Shown here: positions 18,850 through 27,275 of the stretch, one piece after another
How the letters are laid out: every line of letters starts with the position of its first letter
Numbering within the stretch: the stretch's first letter is position 1
NCBI RefSeq assembly: GCF_018729255.1
Contig: NZ_CP076060.1
Span: forward strand, 2,170,001 to 2,234,000
Source of the DNA: Cupriavidus sp. EM10
Lineage (GTDB): Bacteria; Pseudomonadota; Gammaproteobacteria; Burkholderiales; Burkholderiaceae
Direction: 5' to 3'
Length of the DNA stretch: 64,000 nt
The notes under the pieces: generated by a model
Database searches by the model: none
Told to the model about the DNA's origin: nothing
The model's input: only the letters and a program-made list of their open reading frames with translations
Program-made: the position numbers and the translations under genes

Positions 18850-19083
18850 CTAGCGGGCGGGGTCGTCCCGATGTGCGGCAACCGCCTCGGATACCTGCGT
18901 CGGGTCTTCGTAGTTCTTTTCCGGAATCCGCATCAGGGCGTTGATGATGCCGTCGTCCGCCTGGTTGTCGCGTGCGGCGGAAATCAGCGCCCCACGCGTG
19001 GCGGGATAGTCGAGGCCCTTGAGCGCCTTCTGCAGTTTGATCGGATCGGTGTTGCCGGTGTTGCCGGTGTTCTCGTTGGCCAT
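18850..19083 (-). CDS. Small DUF2795 domain protein
   Basis: 77 residues. A short N-terminal Asn-Thr-Gly repeat (NENTGNTGNTDP) precedes a helical DUF2795-type domain (PIKLQKALKGLDYPATRGALISAA...). The family is common in proteobacteria and of unknown function. Start ATG 19083 follows AGGAG (gccaggagcacaac on the minus strand). The gene lies 28 bases after an SDR gene on the same strand and may be cotranscribed. Nothing links it to a pathway. Confidence 0.75.
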   Translation of the reverse strand: MANENTGNTGNTDPIKLQKALKGLDYPATRGALISAARDNQADDGIINALMRIPEKNYEDPTQVSEAVAAHRDDPAR

Positions 19084-19111
19084 GTTGTGCTCCTGGCGGA
19101 ATTTCCTGATT

Positions 19112-19969
19112 TCAGCGAGCCACGCCCTGGGCCTTTCGATCCTTGTCCAGCGGCTCGGCCATCTTGCGGTGCTGTTCGGCCAGCAACTCCGACGGGGTAA
19201 TCGACGCAATGGCCGCGCGGAGCTTGTTCTGCCACCCGGTCACCACCTCGGCCTCGCCCCGCATCATGGCCTCGAAGCCTTGCTCGGCCACGTCGGCCGG
19301 ATCGTCCTTCTTCGACTCGCCCATCCGCGTATCGAGCATGTCGGCGCGGCGGAAGAACTCGGTCTCGGTGGCGCCCGGCATCAGGCACGTCACACTGACA
19401 TGGCTGTCGGCCAGCTCGTGGCGCAGCGCGAAGGCGAAAGAATCGAGGAACGCCTTGGTGCCGTTGTAGACCGCCTGGTAGGTGCCCGGCATCAGGCCCG
19501 CGATCGAGCCGGTGATCAGGATGCGGCCGGCCCGGTTCTCGCGCATGTGCCGGGCGACGCTGTGCAACAGGTACAAGGTACCCACCACGTTTGTCTCGAC
19601 GACCCGCGCGATATCGGAAAAATCCTGGTCGACAAAGGCATGCCCGAGCCCCCGGCCCGCGTTGGCGCACAGCACGTCGATACGACGACCGCGTACGCTG
19701 GCCAGCAGTTCGTCCACACCGGCACGCGTGGAAAGGTCGGCCACCAGCGACTCCACCGTGACGCCGCTGGCCCCGAGGTTGGCAGCGGCGTCCTGGATCT
19801 GGGGTTCGTCGGCCACGACGATCAGATCCATGCCACTGGCGGCACAGCAACGCGCCAGCTGGAAGCCGATGCCGGTGGAGGCGCCAGTAACAATGGCAAG
19901 CGGACGCGTATCGGGGATGTCCTGCAGCCCCAGTTCCGCTCGATCCACATCGCTGTTTGACGAATTCAC
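19112..19969 (-). CDS. Short-chain dehydrogenase/reductase
   Basis: 285 residues if GTG 19969 is used. Rossmann motif VTGASTGIGFQLA, CANAGRG, catalytic Ser in ITGSIAGLMPG and YNGTK (YxxxK). AGGAG lies six bases before GTG 19969, whereas it abuts ATG 19975 directly, so GTG is preferred (two residues shorter). A C-terminal stretch (MRGEAEVVTGWQNKLRAAIA) resembles the SDRs of the DltE/YqjQ type. NAD(P)H-dependent oxidoreductase of unknown substrate. Confidence 0.85.
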   Translation of the reverse strand: MNSSNSDVDRAELGLQDIPDTRPLAIVTGASTGIGFQLARCCAASGMDLIVVADEPQIQDAAANLGASGVTVESLVADLSTRAGVDELLASVRGRRIDVLCANAGRGLGHAFVDQDFSDIARVVETNVVGTLYLLHSVARHMRENRAGRILITGSIAGLMPGTYQAVYNGTKAFLDSFAFALRHELADSHVSVTCLMPGATETEFFRRADMLDTRMGESKKDDPADVAEQGFEAMMRGEAEVVTGWQNKLRAAIASITPSELLAEQHRKMAEPLDKDRKAQGVAR

Positions 19970-20102
19970 GGCCATCTCCTGTCGGAATATCTCTATCCGG
20001 CAGCGTGCAATTGCCATACCAGCGCACGATCGCGTTCTTGCCCGGGTTGCACCTTCTTCCTGCTGCTGGTGCCTGGCATCAACGCCTCGGGCTTTGTGAA
20101 AT

Positions 20103-20179
20103 TGGCCCGCCCTAGAGGATTCGAACCTCTGACCGCTCGCTTAGAAGGCGAGTGCTCTATCCAACTGAGCTAAGGGCGG
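20103..20179 (-). tRNA. tRNA-Arg (TCT)
   Basis: 77 nt with encoded CCA. Acceptor stem CCGCCCT/AGGGCGG, anticodon loop CTTCTAA with anticodon TCT, which reads AGA/AGG. Lies 50 bases downstream of the methyltransferase gene. A TAGAAT-like -10 sits at 20232-20227 on the minus strand. No integrase or duplicated 3' end was seen nearby. Confidence 0.96.
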
Positions 20180-20229
20180 ATGGCCGTGCCCCATCGGGGC
20201 GGCCTCGCCGTTGCGGCGAGGCGTGCATT

Positions 20230-20901
20230 CTACCGCACTGGTTGTGCCTGGCGCGGATGCTTTTGCAGGATGAACTCGATGGCACACTCTGCGGTAGGTG
20301 TGCGGGTCTGGTCAAAATTGCGGTTCAACAGGCTTTGCCTCACGCCGATGTCGACGCGGAAGATCGAGATCGGCGACACCTGGTCGCAGACCGACCGCAC
20401 GAAGTCGATGGCGTTGATGGAGACCGGCGACCACGACTGCGCCTTGAACATCGTGAACGTGTGCTTGTGGTCGTTGTTGAACCGCGAGGGCCAGTGCCCC
20501 TGCTCGTACAGGTCTTCGTCGGGCACCTGGATCACCAGGTAGCCGCCCGGCTTCACGACCCGTATCCAGTGCCGGATGGCCACGGCCGGGTCGACCACAT
20601 GCTCGAGGCAGTGCGACGAATAGACGAAATCGAACGATTCGTCCTCCACGCGTTCCAGGTACTGGGCGTCGCCGTGCTGCATGTCGAAGACGAAGACATG
20701 CTTCATCGCGGGAAACATGTCGGCGAACAGCGCGATGGAGTCGATGCCGCCGCCGATGTCCAGCCCGTTGCCGACGAAGTACCGGGTGGCGTAGCGGGAG
20801 TCGTGGACGCGGCGCAGGATCGAGATCGATGTTGCGCCGGGAATGTTCTGGTGAATCTGCCTGGGCTGCTGTGCAGCGTGTTCCGGCCGGATGATGTCCA
20901 T
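20230..20901 (-). CDS. Class I SAM-dependent methyltransferase
   Basis: 223 residues from ATG 20901. Rossmann methyltransferase pattern: motif I GNGLDIGGGIDSIALF, an acidic strand end HVFVFDMQHGDAQYLE, motif IV DFVYSSHCLEHVVDP and KPGGYLVIQVPDEDLYEQGHW. The HCLEHV and PDEDLYEQG wording resembles methyltransferases of sugar or surface polysaccharide pathways. A promoter candidate TTCAAG-N17-TATAGA ends near 20939, which places transcription start after the alternative GTG 20937 and favours ATG 20901. Substrate unknown. Confidence 0.78.
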   Translation of the reverse strand: MDIIRPEHAAQQPRQIHQNIPGATSISILRRVHDSRYATRYFVGNGLDIGGGIDSIALFADMFPAMKHVFVFDMQHGDAQYLERVEDESFDFVYSSHCLEHVVDPAVAIRHWIRVVKPGGYLVIQVPDEDLYEQGHWPSRFNNDHKHTFTMFKAQSWSPVSINAIDFVRSVCDQVSPISIFRVDIGVRQSLLNRNFDQTRTPTAECAIEFILQKHPRQAQPVR

Positions 20902-21007
20902 GGATGTTGGCGCGAGGCGCGTTGCAGTGAACTGCACATCTATAGCACCGGCAACCCAGGGCTTGAATCAGAATCCTACGAAACTGGATTCGGACCTGAC
21001 CGGGGCC

Positions 21008-22288
21008 TCAGGACGATTCCCGCTCGCGCACGCGCGGGCGGCGCGGCATGCCGTTGGTTTCGCCCGTATCGTGCGACGACACGCAGTTGCGGCCCATCTG
21101 CTTGGCGTCGTAGAGCGCGCGGTCCGCGCGCCGCATGACCGCGTCGGCGTTCTCGCCAGGCTGCCGCTCGGCCATGCCGATGCTGACCGTATAGGCAATG
21201 GCATCGGGCTCGGACGGGCACGGCGTGGCACGCACCATCGCGCTCAGGCGCACGCTGATCGCGCGGCCGGTTTCCAGCGTGGTATCGGGCATGACAATGG
21301 CGAATTCCTCGCCGCCCAGCCGGCCCAGCAGGGCGCCCTCGGGGGCGGCCTTGCGCAGCAGGCCCGCGAAGTGGCGCAGGACACTGTCCCCGGCCAGATG
21401 CCCGTAGAGGTCGTTGATGGCCTTGAAGTGGTCGAGGTCGATGAAGGCCACGGTGAAGGCGGTGCGCTGGCGCTCCGCCCGCTTGCACGCGATTTCCAGC
21501 TCTTCCCAGAACGCGCCGCGCGACAGCACATCGGTCAGGTCGTCATGGCGCGCACGGCGCTCGATGATGCGCCGCAGCCGATCGTGCGCCATCAGCGCGA
21601 AGCTGACCGACAGGCCCACTACGCCGAAGACAAAGCAGAGCGTGATGTTGTCGCGCTCGTCGGGCGTCACCAGCGGATGGCCGTCGACCAGCATCGACAG
21701 CGGTGCCCAGGCTTGCACACCCGCGAACACGGTACAGGCCAGCGCCACCAGCGTCAGGGACAGGATGGCCAGGCGCCCCGTGCCGCGCTTGGCAGGCAGG
21801 CGCGGCACGACCACGCGGATCATCTCCAGCAGCAACAGCATCTGGATCAGCGACGCGCCCAGCATCAGACCGGCCACGGTGGATGGGGCCATCAACGGCG
21901 ACAATGCCGGCGACAGGGCATGGGGCGTAGAGCCAGCCACCCCACTGACCGCATGCAATGCCAGCACGACCAGGCCAGGCAGGTTCAGCACCGCCAGCAC
22001 GGCTGCCCGCCCCGGCTTGCCAACGAAATGGCGCGTGCCATGGACCATCATCGACAGCCCGGCGGTCAGTGCCAGCTCGGGCAAGGCGGCCAGCGGCCAT
22101 TCCGGACGATATCCATGAACGGCCAGCAAGACCGCGGCCAGGGTCACCACCAGATCGCCGATGGCCCACGAGGTGAGCCCGCTGCGCTCCATACCGGCGG
22201 AGCGCCGCAATACGGCACAGACGATCGCCATCTGCAGCACGAACAAGGCCGCGATCAGCACTACCACCTGCGACTGAAACATCTTCAT
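21008..22288 (-). CDS. Membrane-bound diguanylate cyclase (GGDEF)
   Basis: 426 residues. The N-terminal 240 residues form about six hydrophobic helices with short loops, then a linker HDRLRRIIERRARHDDLTDVLSR leads to a GGDEF domain with intact GGEEF active site (about residue 345) and FIDLDHFKAINDLYGH upstream. It should make cyclic di-GMP from two GTP. The usual RxxD inhibitory site, five residues before GGEEF, reads PEGA, so product inhibition by that route is absent. The C-terminus after about 400 is a basic tail. No neighbour suggests the signal sensed. Confidence 0.88.
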   Translation of the reverse strand: MKMFQSQVVVLIAALFVLQMAIVCAVLRRSAGMERSGLTSWAIGDLVVTLAAVLLAVHGYRPEWPLAALPELALTAGLSMMVHGTRHFVGKPGRAAVLAVLNLPGLVVLALHAVSGVAGSTPHALSPALSPLMAPSTVAGLMLGASLIQMLLLLEMIRVVVPRLPAKRGTGRLAILSLTLVALACTVFAGVQAWAPLSMLVDGHPLVTPDERDNITLCFVFGVVGLSVSFALMAHDRLRRIIERRARHDDLTDVLSRGAFWEELEIACKRAERQRTAFTVAFIDLDHFKAINDLYGHLAGDSVLRHFAGLLRKAAPEGALLGRLGGEEFAIVMPDTTLETGRAISVRLSAMVRATPCPSEPDAIAYTVSIGMAERQPGENADAVMRRADRALYDAKQMGRNCVSSHDTGETNGMPRRPRVRERESS

Positions 22289-22665
22289 TCCCGTTCACAA
22301 AGGCATTGCCGGTGCTCCGCACGCACCGGACGCCTTCTGTTTGCGGCCTGCGAGCAGCCGTCCTGTTTTGTTTTCCGCAAGTCCGGCAGCTCCGCGTCAC
22401 ACCGATGCGCGGCATCGGGGGCGAAGCATGGCTCAGGCACGGCTCAGCGCGACCGCGTCGCTAGCGGGGCTGGCGTGCCATAGTTGTGATAGTCGGGACC
22501 AGGTCCGGGTGGGCACAGCATTGCCAGGCGTGAAGCGCCGGGTCGGACCGATGCGGTGTGCGGATTATGTCAGCGCGCGGCATCAAGTCAAGCCAAATAC
22601 GATCCCGCCTGAAGCGGGGTAAGCATCCGCCACTTGCGGGCGTGCAAACATCTCCACGCCACATT
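22289..22665. other. Intergenic region between diguanylate cyclase and tRNA-Pro
   Basis: About 375 bases with no convincing gene on either strand. It must contain the cyclase promoter on the minus strand, but no clear -35/-10 pair stands out. Confidence 0.5.
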
Positions 22666-22694
22666 TGACCTGGGCGCAGGTGTCACGATAGAAT
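22666..22694 (+). promoter_or_regulatory. Predicted sigma70 promoter of tRNA-Pro
   Basis: TTGACC (22666-22671), 17-base spacer, TAGAAT (22689-22694), placing the start about 3 bases before the mature tRNA 5' end. Confidence 0.65.
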
Positions 22695-22703
22695 CACCGG
22701 TTC

Positions 22704-22780
22704 CGGAGCGTAGCGCAGCCTGGTAGCGCATCTGATTTGGGATCAGAGGGTCGTAGGTTCGAATCCTATCGCTCCGACCA
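22704..22780 (+). tRNA. tRNA-Pro (TGG)
   Basis: 77 nt with encoded CCA. Acceptor stem CGGAGCG/CGCTCCG, anticodon loop TTTGGGA with anticodon TGG. Confidence 0.97.
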
Positions 22781-22808
22781 GTATTTGCAGTGGTAAAAGG
22801 CAGACCGA

Positions 22809-22843
22809 TCAAGGGCTTACGTTGAGAGACGTGAGCCCTTTTT
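22809..22843 (+). terminator. tRNA-Pro terminator
   Basis: Imperfect stem aagggctTACGT/ACGTgagccctt with a gagag-type loop, followed by ttttctttt. It lies about 30 bases after the tRNA. Confidence 0.75.
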
Positions 22844-22845
22844 CT

Positions 22846-23500
22846 TTTCACCGCGCCTGGGCGATCAGCCGGCCATTCGCTGGCCAGCGGCATGGCCGGA
22901 AAGTGATGCCCCGGCAATGCTGCGGCCCCATGCTGAGGCCGGATCTTTCGCACCCGTGCAGGCATGACAAAGGACAGCCGTGCCGCAATGCAGCATGTCT
23001 TCAGCCCCTGTACATGGCGTTTGCGCAACAGCGCCGGCACTGATGCTGCGCCTGCGTAGATGGTGTGATCGTGCTACAATCGCGCGTCAGTTCGGGGTAT
23101 CTGAGCATGCCCTGTTACCCGGGAAAGCGCCGCCTGGCGCACTGGAAAACCACCGGCCCGCCCTCATATCGATCAGGTCGCATCGATCGGATATGGCTTG
23201 GCGGAAGCGTTGCCGGACCCGGAAAACACCTTGCCCGCTGTCCCCGTGATGTACACGGATGCGCCAGACGCCCGCGCAGCCGCAAGTGGCAAGGCAATCG
23301 ACAGGGTCTTCCGCGCCCCTACCCGATTCTCTGACCCGCCTGGCTTCCATGATGGATTACCAAGCCCGTCAGCTTGCTTCCCGACGACGTATCGCGCGGC
23401 TGCCGCCATGGTGGCAAGACGTGGATGCGCGCGACCGGGCGCCCACACAGATACACACTCACTCAACGCAGCTTTCGTGGCTGCCACAAAGGAAAACAGA
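22846..23500 (+). other. Long infA leader / intergenic region
   Basis: About 655 bases between the tRNA-Pro terminator and infA with no gene I can support; short open frames here lack coding character. An extended -10 (TG-c-TACAAT, 23072-23080) would start a leader of about 415 nt. A possible stem pairs bases near 23093-23098 (ggggta) with 23114-23118 (taccc). Confidence 0.4.
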
Positions 23501-23722
23501 TTGGCTAAGGAAGAACTCATTGAATTTGGCGGCGTGGTGTCGGAAGCCCTGCCCGACAACCGTTATCGCGTGACGCTGGAAAACGGCGTGGAAATCTGGG
23601 CATACGCTTCGGGCAAGATGCAGAAGCACCGCATCCGCATTTTGGCCGGCGATCGCGTTACCCTGGAAATGTCGCCTTACGACCTGACCAAGGGCCGCAT
23701 CAACTTCCGCCACAAGTCCTGA
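23501..23722 (+). CDS. infA: Translation initiation factor IF-1
   Basis: 73 residues, one S1-like OB-fold domain covering the whole protein ([20 protein letters not shown], then [20 protein letters not shown] and KGRINFRHK). IF-1 binds the A-site of the 30S subunit. The start is TTG 23501, eight bases after AAAGGA; upstream in-frame codons to 23198 belong to the leader and do not match the family. Betaproteobacteria often have a second infA in the ribosomal protein cluster; this looks like the stand-alone copy. Confidence 0.93.
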   Translation: MAKEELIEFGGVVSEALPDNRYRVTLENGVEIWAYASGKMQKHRIRILAGDRVTLEMSPYDLTKGRINFRHKS

Positions 23723-23905
23723 GTTCGCGGCGCGCAGCCGATGCGCCGCTGTCACGCGGCTGACATCGCTGCTACCGACACTGACGGGCTATCCGTGGGC
23801 TTTGCCCCACCGGATAGCCCGTTTTGTTTTTGGCGGTCCGGTCGCGCACTTGCGACACCTGCCGTGCATCACCATACTCAAGGCTCGACGAAGCCCCTGC
23901 CGAAC

Positions 23906-24382
23906 ATGAATCTGATTCTGTGGCGCCATGCCGAAGCCGAAGATCTGCCGGATGCGCTGAGCATCTCGCGCAGCGCGGATCTCCAGCGCCCGCTGACCCG
24001 GCGAGGCCGCAAGCAGGCCGAGACGTCGGCCGCCTGGCTGCGCGCCCATCTGCCTGCCGACTACCGCGTGGTCTGCAGCCCCGCCCTGCGTACGCGCGAA
24101 ACCGCCGCGGCGTTGTCCGCCAAGGCCGAAATCCTGGAAGACCTGGCCCCGGGCGCCGATGTAGGCGCCGTGCTGGCCGCGATCGACTGGCCGCAAGGCC
24201 ATGACCACACCGTGGTGGTCGGTCATCAGCCATGGATCGGGCAGCTGGCCAGCCTGCTGCTGGCGGGCCAGGAACTGCCGTGGAGCGTGAAAAAGAGCGG
24301 CATCTGGTGGCTGGCGGGCCGCACGCGCGAGAACGAAGCGCAGGTGGTGCTGCGCGCGGTCATCCAGCCCGATCTCCTTTGA
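23906..24382 (+). CDS. sixA: Phosphohistidine phosphatase SixA
   Basis: 158 residues, histidine phosphatase superfamily. The RHA/RHG motif LILWRHAEAED at the N-terminus carries the catalytic His-8; LTRRGRKQA, CSPALRTRETA and the second catalytic His in VVVGHQPWIG complete the fold. SixA removes phosphate from histidine-phosphotransfer proteins such as ArcB or PTS components in E. coli. ATG 23906 starts at MNLILWRHAE, as in the family. Followed by OlsB 230 bases downstream. Confidence 0.9.
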   Translation: MNLILWRHAEAEDLPDALSISRSADLQRPLTRRGRKQAETSAAWLRAHLPADYRVVCSPALRTRETAAALSAKAEILEDLAPGADVGAVLAAIDWPQGHDHTVVVGHQPWIGQLASLLLAGQELPWSVKKSGIWWLAGRTRENEAQVVLRAVIQPDLL

Positions 24383-24613
24383 ATCGTTTTTGAGACAGCG
24401 GCGTCCGAAATGGGCTTCCGATGTCACAATTTCGCCAAAGTTTGTGCATTTGGACGATCGGCGATGTGCTGTCCCGTTAGCCTGTTCTATGGTTAAGGCT
24501 TGCTCGGCGACAAAGATGTGTCAGTCACGGAAGCGTCATCATCGGTTCACGGCGCTGTCACCGGGCCTCTCTACATTGTTTCGAAGCCGTTTCGTCACCG
24601 AAAGGACACACTG
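24383..24613. other. Intergenic region upstream of the OlsB-like gene
   Basis: 231 bases with no gene. It should hold the promoter of the acyltransferase. Repeats of gtca appear but do not form an 11-base Pho box. Confidence 0.5.
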
Positions 24614-25465
24614 ATGCGAGACTTACCGACGCCTACCCAGCCGCTCTTCGACTCCTTGCCCACTGGCCTGACTGGCCAGTCGGCGCGGAGGCGTCTTCCT
24701 CGTCAGCCAGCACAACTCCAAACCCAGATTCAAGCTCCGGCGCCTGCTTTCAGCGTGGCGTGGGCACGTCACCAGGATGAAGTAGCCGAAGCCCAGCGCC
24801 TGCGCTACAAGGTGTTCGCCGAGGAAATGGGCGCACGCCTGCAGTCGTCGGTGACCGACACCGACGTCGACATGTTCGACGCCTATTGCGACCACCTGAT
24901 CGTGCGCGACCAGGAAACGCTCAAGGTCGTGGGCACCTACCGCGTGCTGCCGCCGCATCAGGCCAAGCGCATCGGCTGCCTCTACGCCGAATCGGAATTC
25001 GACCTGGTCCGCCTGGCGCACCTGCGCCCGAAGATGCTGGAACTGGGCCGCTCGTGCGTGCATCGCGACTATCGCTCCGGCAGCGTGATCATGGCCTTGT
25101 GGGGCGGCCTGGGTGAGTACCTGCAGCGCTACAACCTCGAATCGATGCTGGGCTGCGCCAGCGTGCCGATGAGCGACGGCGGCCACTACGCGGCCAGCCT
25201 CTATCGTCAGTTCGCCGAAAAGTCGCTGGCACCGATCGAGTACCACGCCTTCCCGCGCGTGCCGCTGCCCGTGGACGACCTGAACCAGACGCTCGACGTG
25301 GAGCCGCCCGCGCTGATCAAGGGCTATCTGCGCCTGGGCGCCAAGATCTGCGGCCTGCCGGCCTGGGACCCCGACTTCAACGTTGCCGACTTCCTGACGC
25401 TGCTGCGCGTGCGCGACATGAACCCGCGCTATGCCCGGCACTTCCTGGGCATCCAATCGGCCTGA
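24614..25465 (+). CDS. OlsB-like GNAT acyltransferase (ornithine lipid / N-acyl amino acid type)
   Basis: 283 residues. After a 45-residue Pro/Gln-rich N-terminus the OlsB/hemolysin-like acyltransferase domain begins: AEAQRLRYKVFAEEMGA, DMFDAYCDHLIVRD, GTYRVLPPHQA, ELGRSCVHRDYRSG and MLGCASVPMSDGG. This family moves a 3-hydroxyacyl group from acyl carrier protein to ornithine or another amine, the first step to phosphorus-free ornithine lipids. That fits a place beside the phosphate regulon but the substrate is inferred. ATG 24614 follows aaagga. No olsA-like gene is beside it. Confidence 0.75.
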   Translation: MRDLPTPTQPLFDSLPTGLTGQSARRRLPRQPAQLQTQIQAPAPAFSVAWARHQDEVAEAQRLRYKVFAEEMGARLQSSVTDTDVDMFDAYCDHLIVRDQETLKVVGTYRVLPPHQAKRIGCLYAESEFDLVRLAHLRPKMLELGRSCVHRDYRSGSVIMALWGGLGEYLQRYNLESMLGCASVPMSDGGHYAASLYRQFAEKSLAPIEYHAFPRVPLPVDDLNQTLDVEPPALIKGYLRLGAKICGLPAWDPDFNVADFLTLLRVRDMNPRYARHFLGIQSA

Positions 25466-25537
25466 CCGCTGATCAGCAGCCCCCTCCCACTGGACGAAAC
25501 GGCTGATCGATCCAGTCACGGAAAAAAGTAGGAAAAA

Positions 25538-25568
25538 AGAACGGCGACTCATTAGAGTCGCCGTTTTC
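25538..25568. terminator. Bidirectional terminator between olsB-like and ppx
   Basis: Stem aacggcgact/agtcgccgtt with a short loop, A-rich before and T-rich after, placed between convergent genes. Confidence 0.8.
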
Positions 25569-25592
25569 GCTCGCGCCGCCCGAACTGGAAAC

Positions 25593-27125
25593 TCAGACGT
25601 ACACGACCTTGTAGCGCTTGCCCACGCGCTCCCATTCGTCGGCTTCCTGCGCCAGGCTGTATTCGACCAGCGGATTGGCGTCGATCCATGTCTTCGGCAG
25701 GCGCACCTCGAAACCTTCGTCCAGTTCGTCGGACCGCTGCCTGACGTGGATGTGCGGCAGCTTCATGTCGCCGCGCCGGCGGCATAGTACGAACGCCAGA
25801 CGCAGGCTGAACAGCATGCGCCAGTCCACGAACTTGCCGCTGCCGGAAAGCTTGCCGAGCTTGCCCGCATGGCCCAGCAGCAGCGTGGCCAGGCGCGCCT
25901 GGTCGGTCTTCGAGAAGCCCGGCATGTCGGCGTGCGTGGCGATATAGGCCGAATGCTTGTGATAGCCGCTATGCGAGATCGTCATGCCGATTTCGTGCAG
26001 GCTGGCGGCCCAGCCCAGCAGCGCCAGGTTGTCATCGCGGCGCTCGTTGCGCGGCTCGGGAAACTGCGCCAGCAGGTCGCGGGCGGCCTGCCCCACCCGG
26101 GTGGCCTGCGCGCGGTCCACGGCGTAGCGGCGCATGAACTGGTCGACCGTCACCGTACGCATGTCCTCGTGGTGGCTGCGGCCCAGCAGGTCGTACAGCA
26201 CGCCCAGGCGTAACGCGCCGTCGGTCACGTCCATGCGATCGATATCGAGTTCGGCAAACACGCCGAGCATGATCGACAGGCCGCCAGGCAGCACCGGAAT
26301 CCGGTCGGCCTTCAGGCCGGTCAGCTTCACGCGGTTCGTGTTCTCGGCCTTGATCAGCGACCGCTTCAGGCGCTCCAGCCCTTCGCGGGTAATGCCGTGC
26401 TCGGACGCGCTGTCGTTCATGCCGTTGAGCTCGATCAGCTCGGCCAGGGCGCGTGCCGTGCCCGACGAGCCCACGGCCTGCTGCCAGCCGGCCGCCTTGT
26501 ACTGGCGCACCAGCACCTGGATCTCGCGGCGCGCGGCCAGCTCGGCCTGCTTGAACGCGTATTCGTCGACGTTCCCGCTCGGAAAGAACTGGCGGCTATG
26601 CGAGACGCACCCGATGTAGAGGCTTTCCATCAGCTTGGACTGATAGCCGCTGCCAATGATGAATTCGGTCGAGCCGCCGCCGATATCGACAACCAGCCGG
26701 TTGCCCTGGCAGGCCGGCGCGTCATGCGAGGCGCCCAGGTAGATCAGGCGCGCCTCTTCGCGGCCGGCGATCACTTCGATAGGGAACCCGAGCGCGGCTT
26801 CGGCCTCGATCAGGAAGTCCGACGCATTCTTGGCCACGCGCAGCGTGTTGGTAGCCACCGCGCGCACCTGTTCGGGCGCGAAATCGCGCAGGCGGTCGCC
26901 GAAACGGCGCAGCGCATCGACGCCCCGGCGGCGTGCCGGCTGGTCCAGATACTTGTCCGGCGTCAGGCCGGCGGCCAGCCTCACAGGCTCGCGCAGCGCA
27001 TCGACCTGGAAGATCTGGCTGGCGGGGCCCGAGGCAGTGGGCGTTTCATCCACCCGCCCGATCATCAGGCGGAAGCTGTTGGAGCCCATGTCGACGGCGG
27101 CCAGCAAGCGGGGATTCTGTGTCAT
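25593..27125 (-). CDS. ppx: Exopolyphosphatase (Ppx/GppA)
   Basis: 510 residues, close to E. coli Ppx (513). N-terminal sugar kinase-like ATPase fold: phosphate-1 motif AAVDMGSNSFRLMIG, RAVATNTLRVAKNA, GGGSTEFIIG (phosphate-2) and the HD-like region YRRYAVDRAQ.../LHEIGMTISHSGYHKHSAYI. It removes terminal phosphates from polyphosphate or cleaves pppGpp. Start MTQNPRLLAAVD at 27125 is chosen; the frame to 27164 adds residues not usual for the family. Divergent from ppk across a 150-base region with Pho-like repeats. Confidence 0.92.
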   Translation of the reverse strand: MTQNPRLLAAVDMGSNSFRLMIGRVDETPTASGPASQIFQVDALREPVRLAAGLTPDKYLDQPARRRGVDALRRFGDRLRDFAPEQVRAVATNTLRVAKNASDFLIEAEAALGFPIEVIAGREEARLIYLGASHDAPACQGNRLVVDIGGGSTEFIIGSGYQSKLMESLYIGCVSHSRQFFPSGNVDEYAFKQAELAARREIQVLVRQYKAAGWQQAVGSSGTARALAELIELNGMNDSASEHGITREGLERLKRSLIKAENTNRVKLTGLKADRIPVLPGGLSIMLGVFAELDIDRMDVTDGALRLGVLYDLLGRSHHEDMRTVTVDQFMRRYAVDRAQATRVGQAARDLLAQFPEPRNERRDDNLALLGWAASLHEIGMTISHSGYHKHSAYIATHADMPGFSKTDQARLATLLLGHAGKLGKLSGSGKFVDWRMLFSLRLAFVLCRRRGDMKLPHIHVRQRSDELDEGFEVRLPKTWIDANPLVEYSLAQEADEWERVGKRYKVVYV

Positions 27126-27183
27126 TGCGTCAGTGTTACGCGGGATCGGCCCTGGGCGGACCAAAACCCGATAGATTATGTCC

Positions 27184-27231
27184 CTGTCATGTCTGCATCA
27201 TGACAAAATCAAAGTGTCATCAAAATGACAC
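27184..27231. promoter_or_regulatory. Pho-box-like repeats and perfect palindrome between ppx and ppk
   Basis: Plus strand ctgtcat (27184-27190), 4 bases, gcatcat (27195-27201) fits a PhoB half-site pair with 11-base spacing; on the minus strand TTGTCAT (27206-27200) and CAGACAT (27195-27189) also fit. Beside it is the perfect palindrome gtgtcat-caaa-atgacac (27214-27231). PhoB control of polyphosphate metabolism is established in other proteobacteria; here it is inference. Confidence 0.5.
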
Positions 27232-27275
27232 GGATCTATGAAAAGTCGCATTATCGCCAAAATAAGGTCATAGAC

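Noticed and set aside
20103..20179. Integrated element at tRNA-Arg
   Set aside because: No integrase, no duplicated tRNA 3' end and no composition change beside it.
22588..23040. Open frame antisense to tRNA-Pro (contains SDRIRTYDPLIPNQMRYQAA)
   Set aside because: Same artefact: translation of tRNA-Pro antisense and its flanks.
24480..24613. Pho box ahead of the OlsB-like gene
   Set aside because: Several gtca strings occur but no pair has the 11-base spacing of PhoB half-sites.
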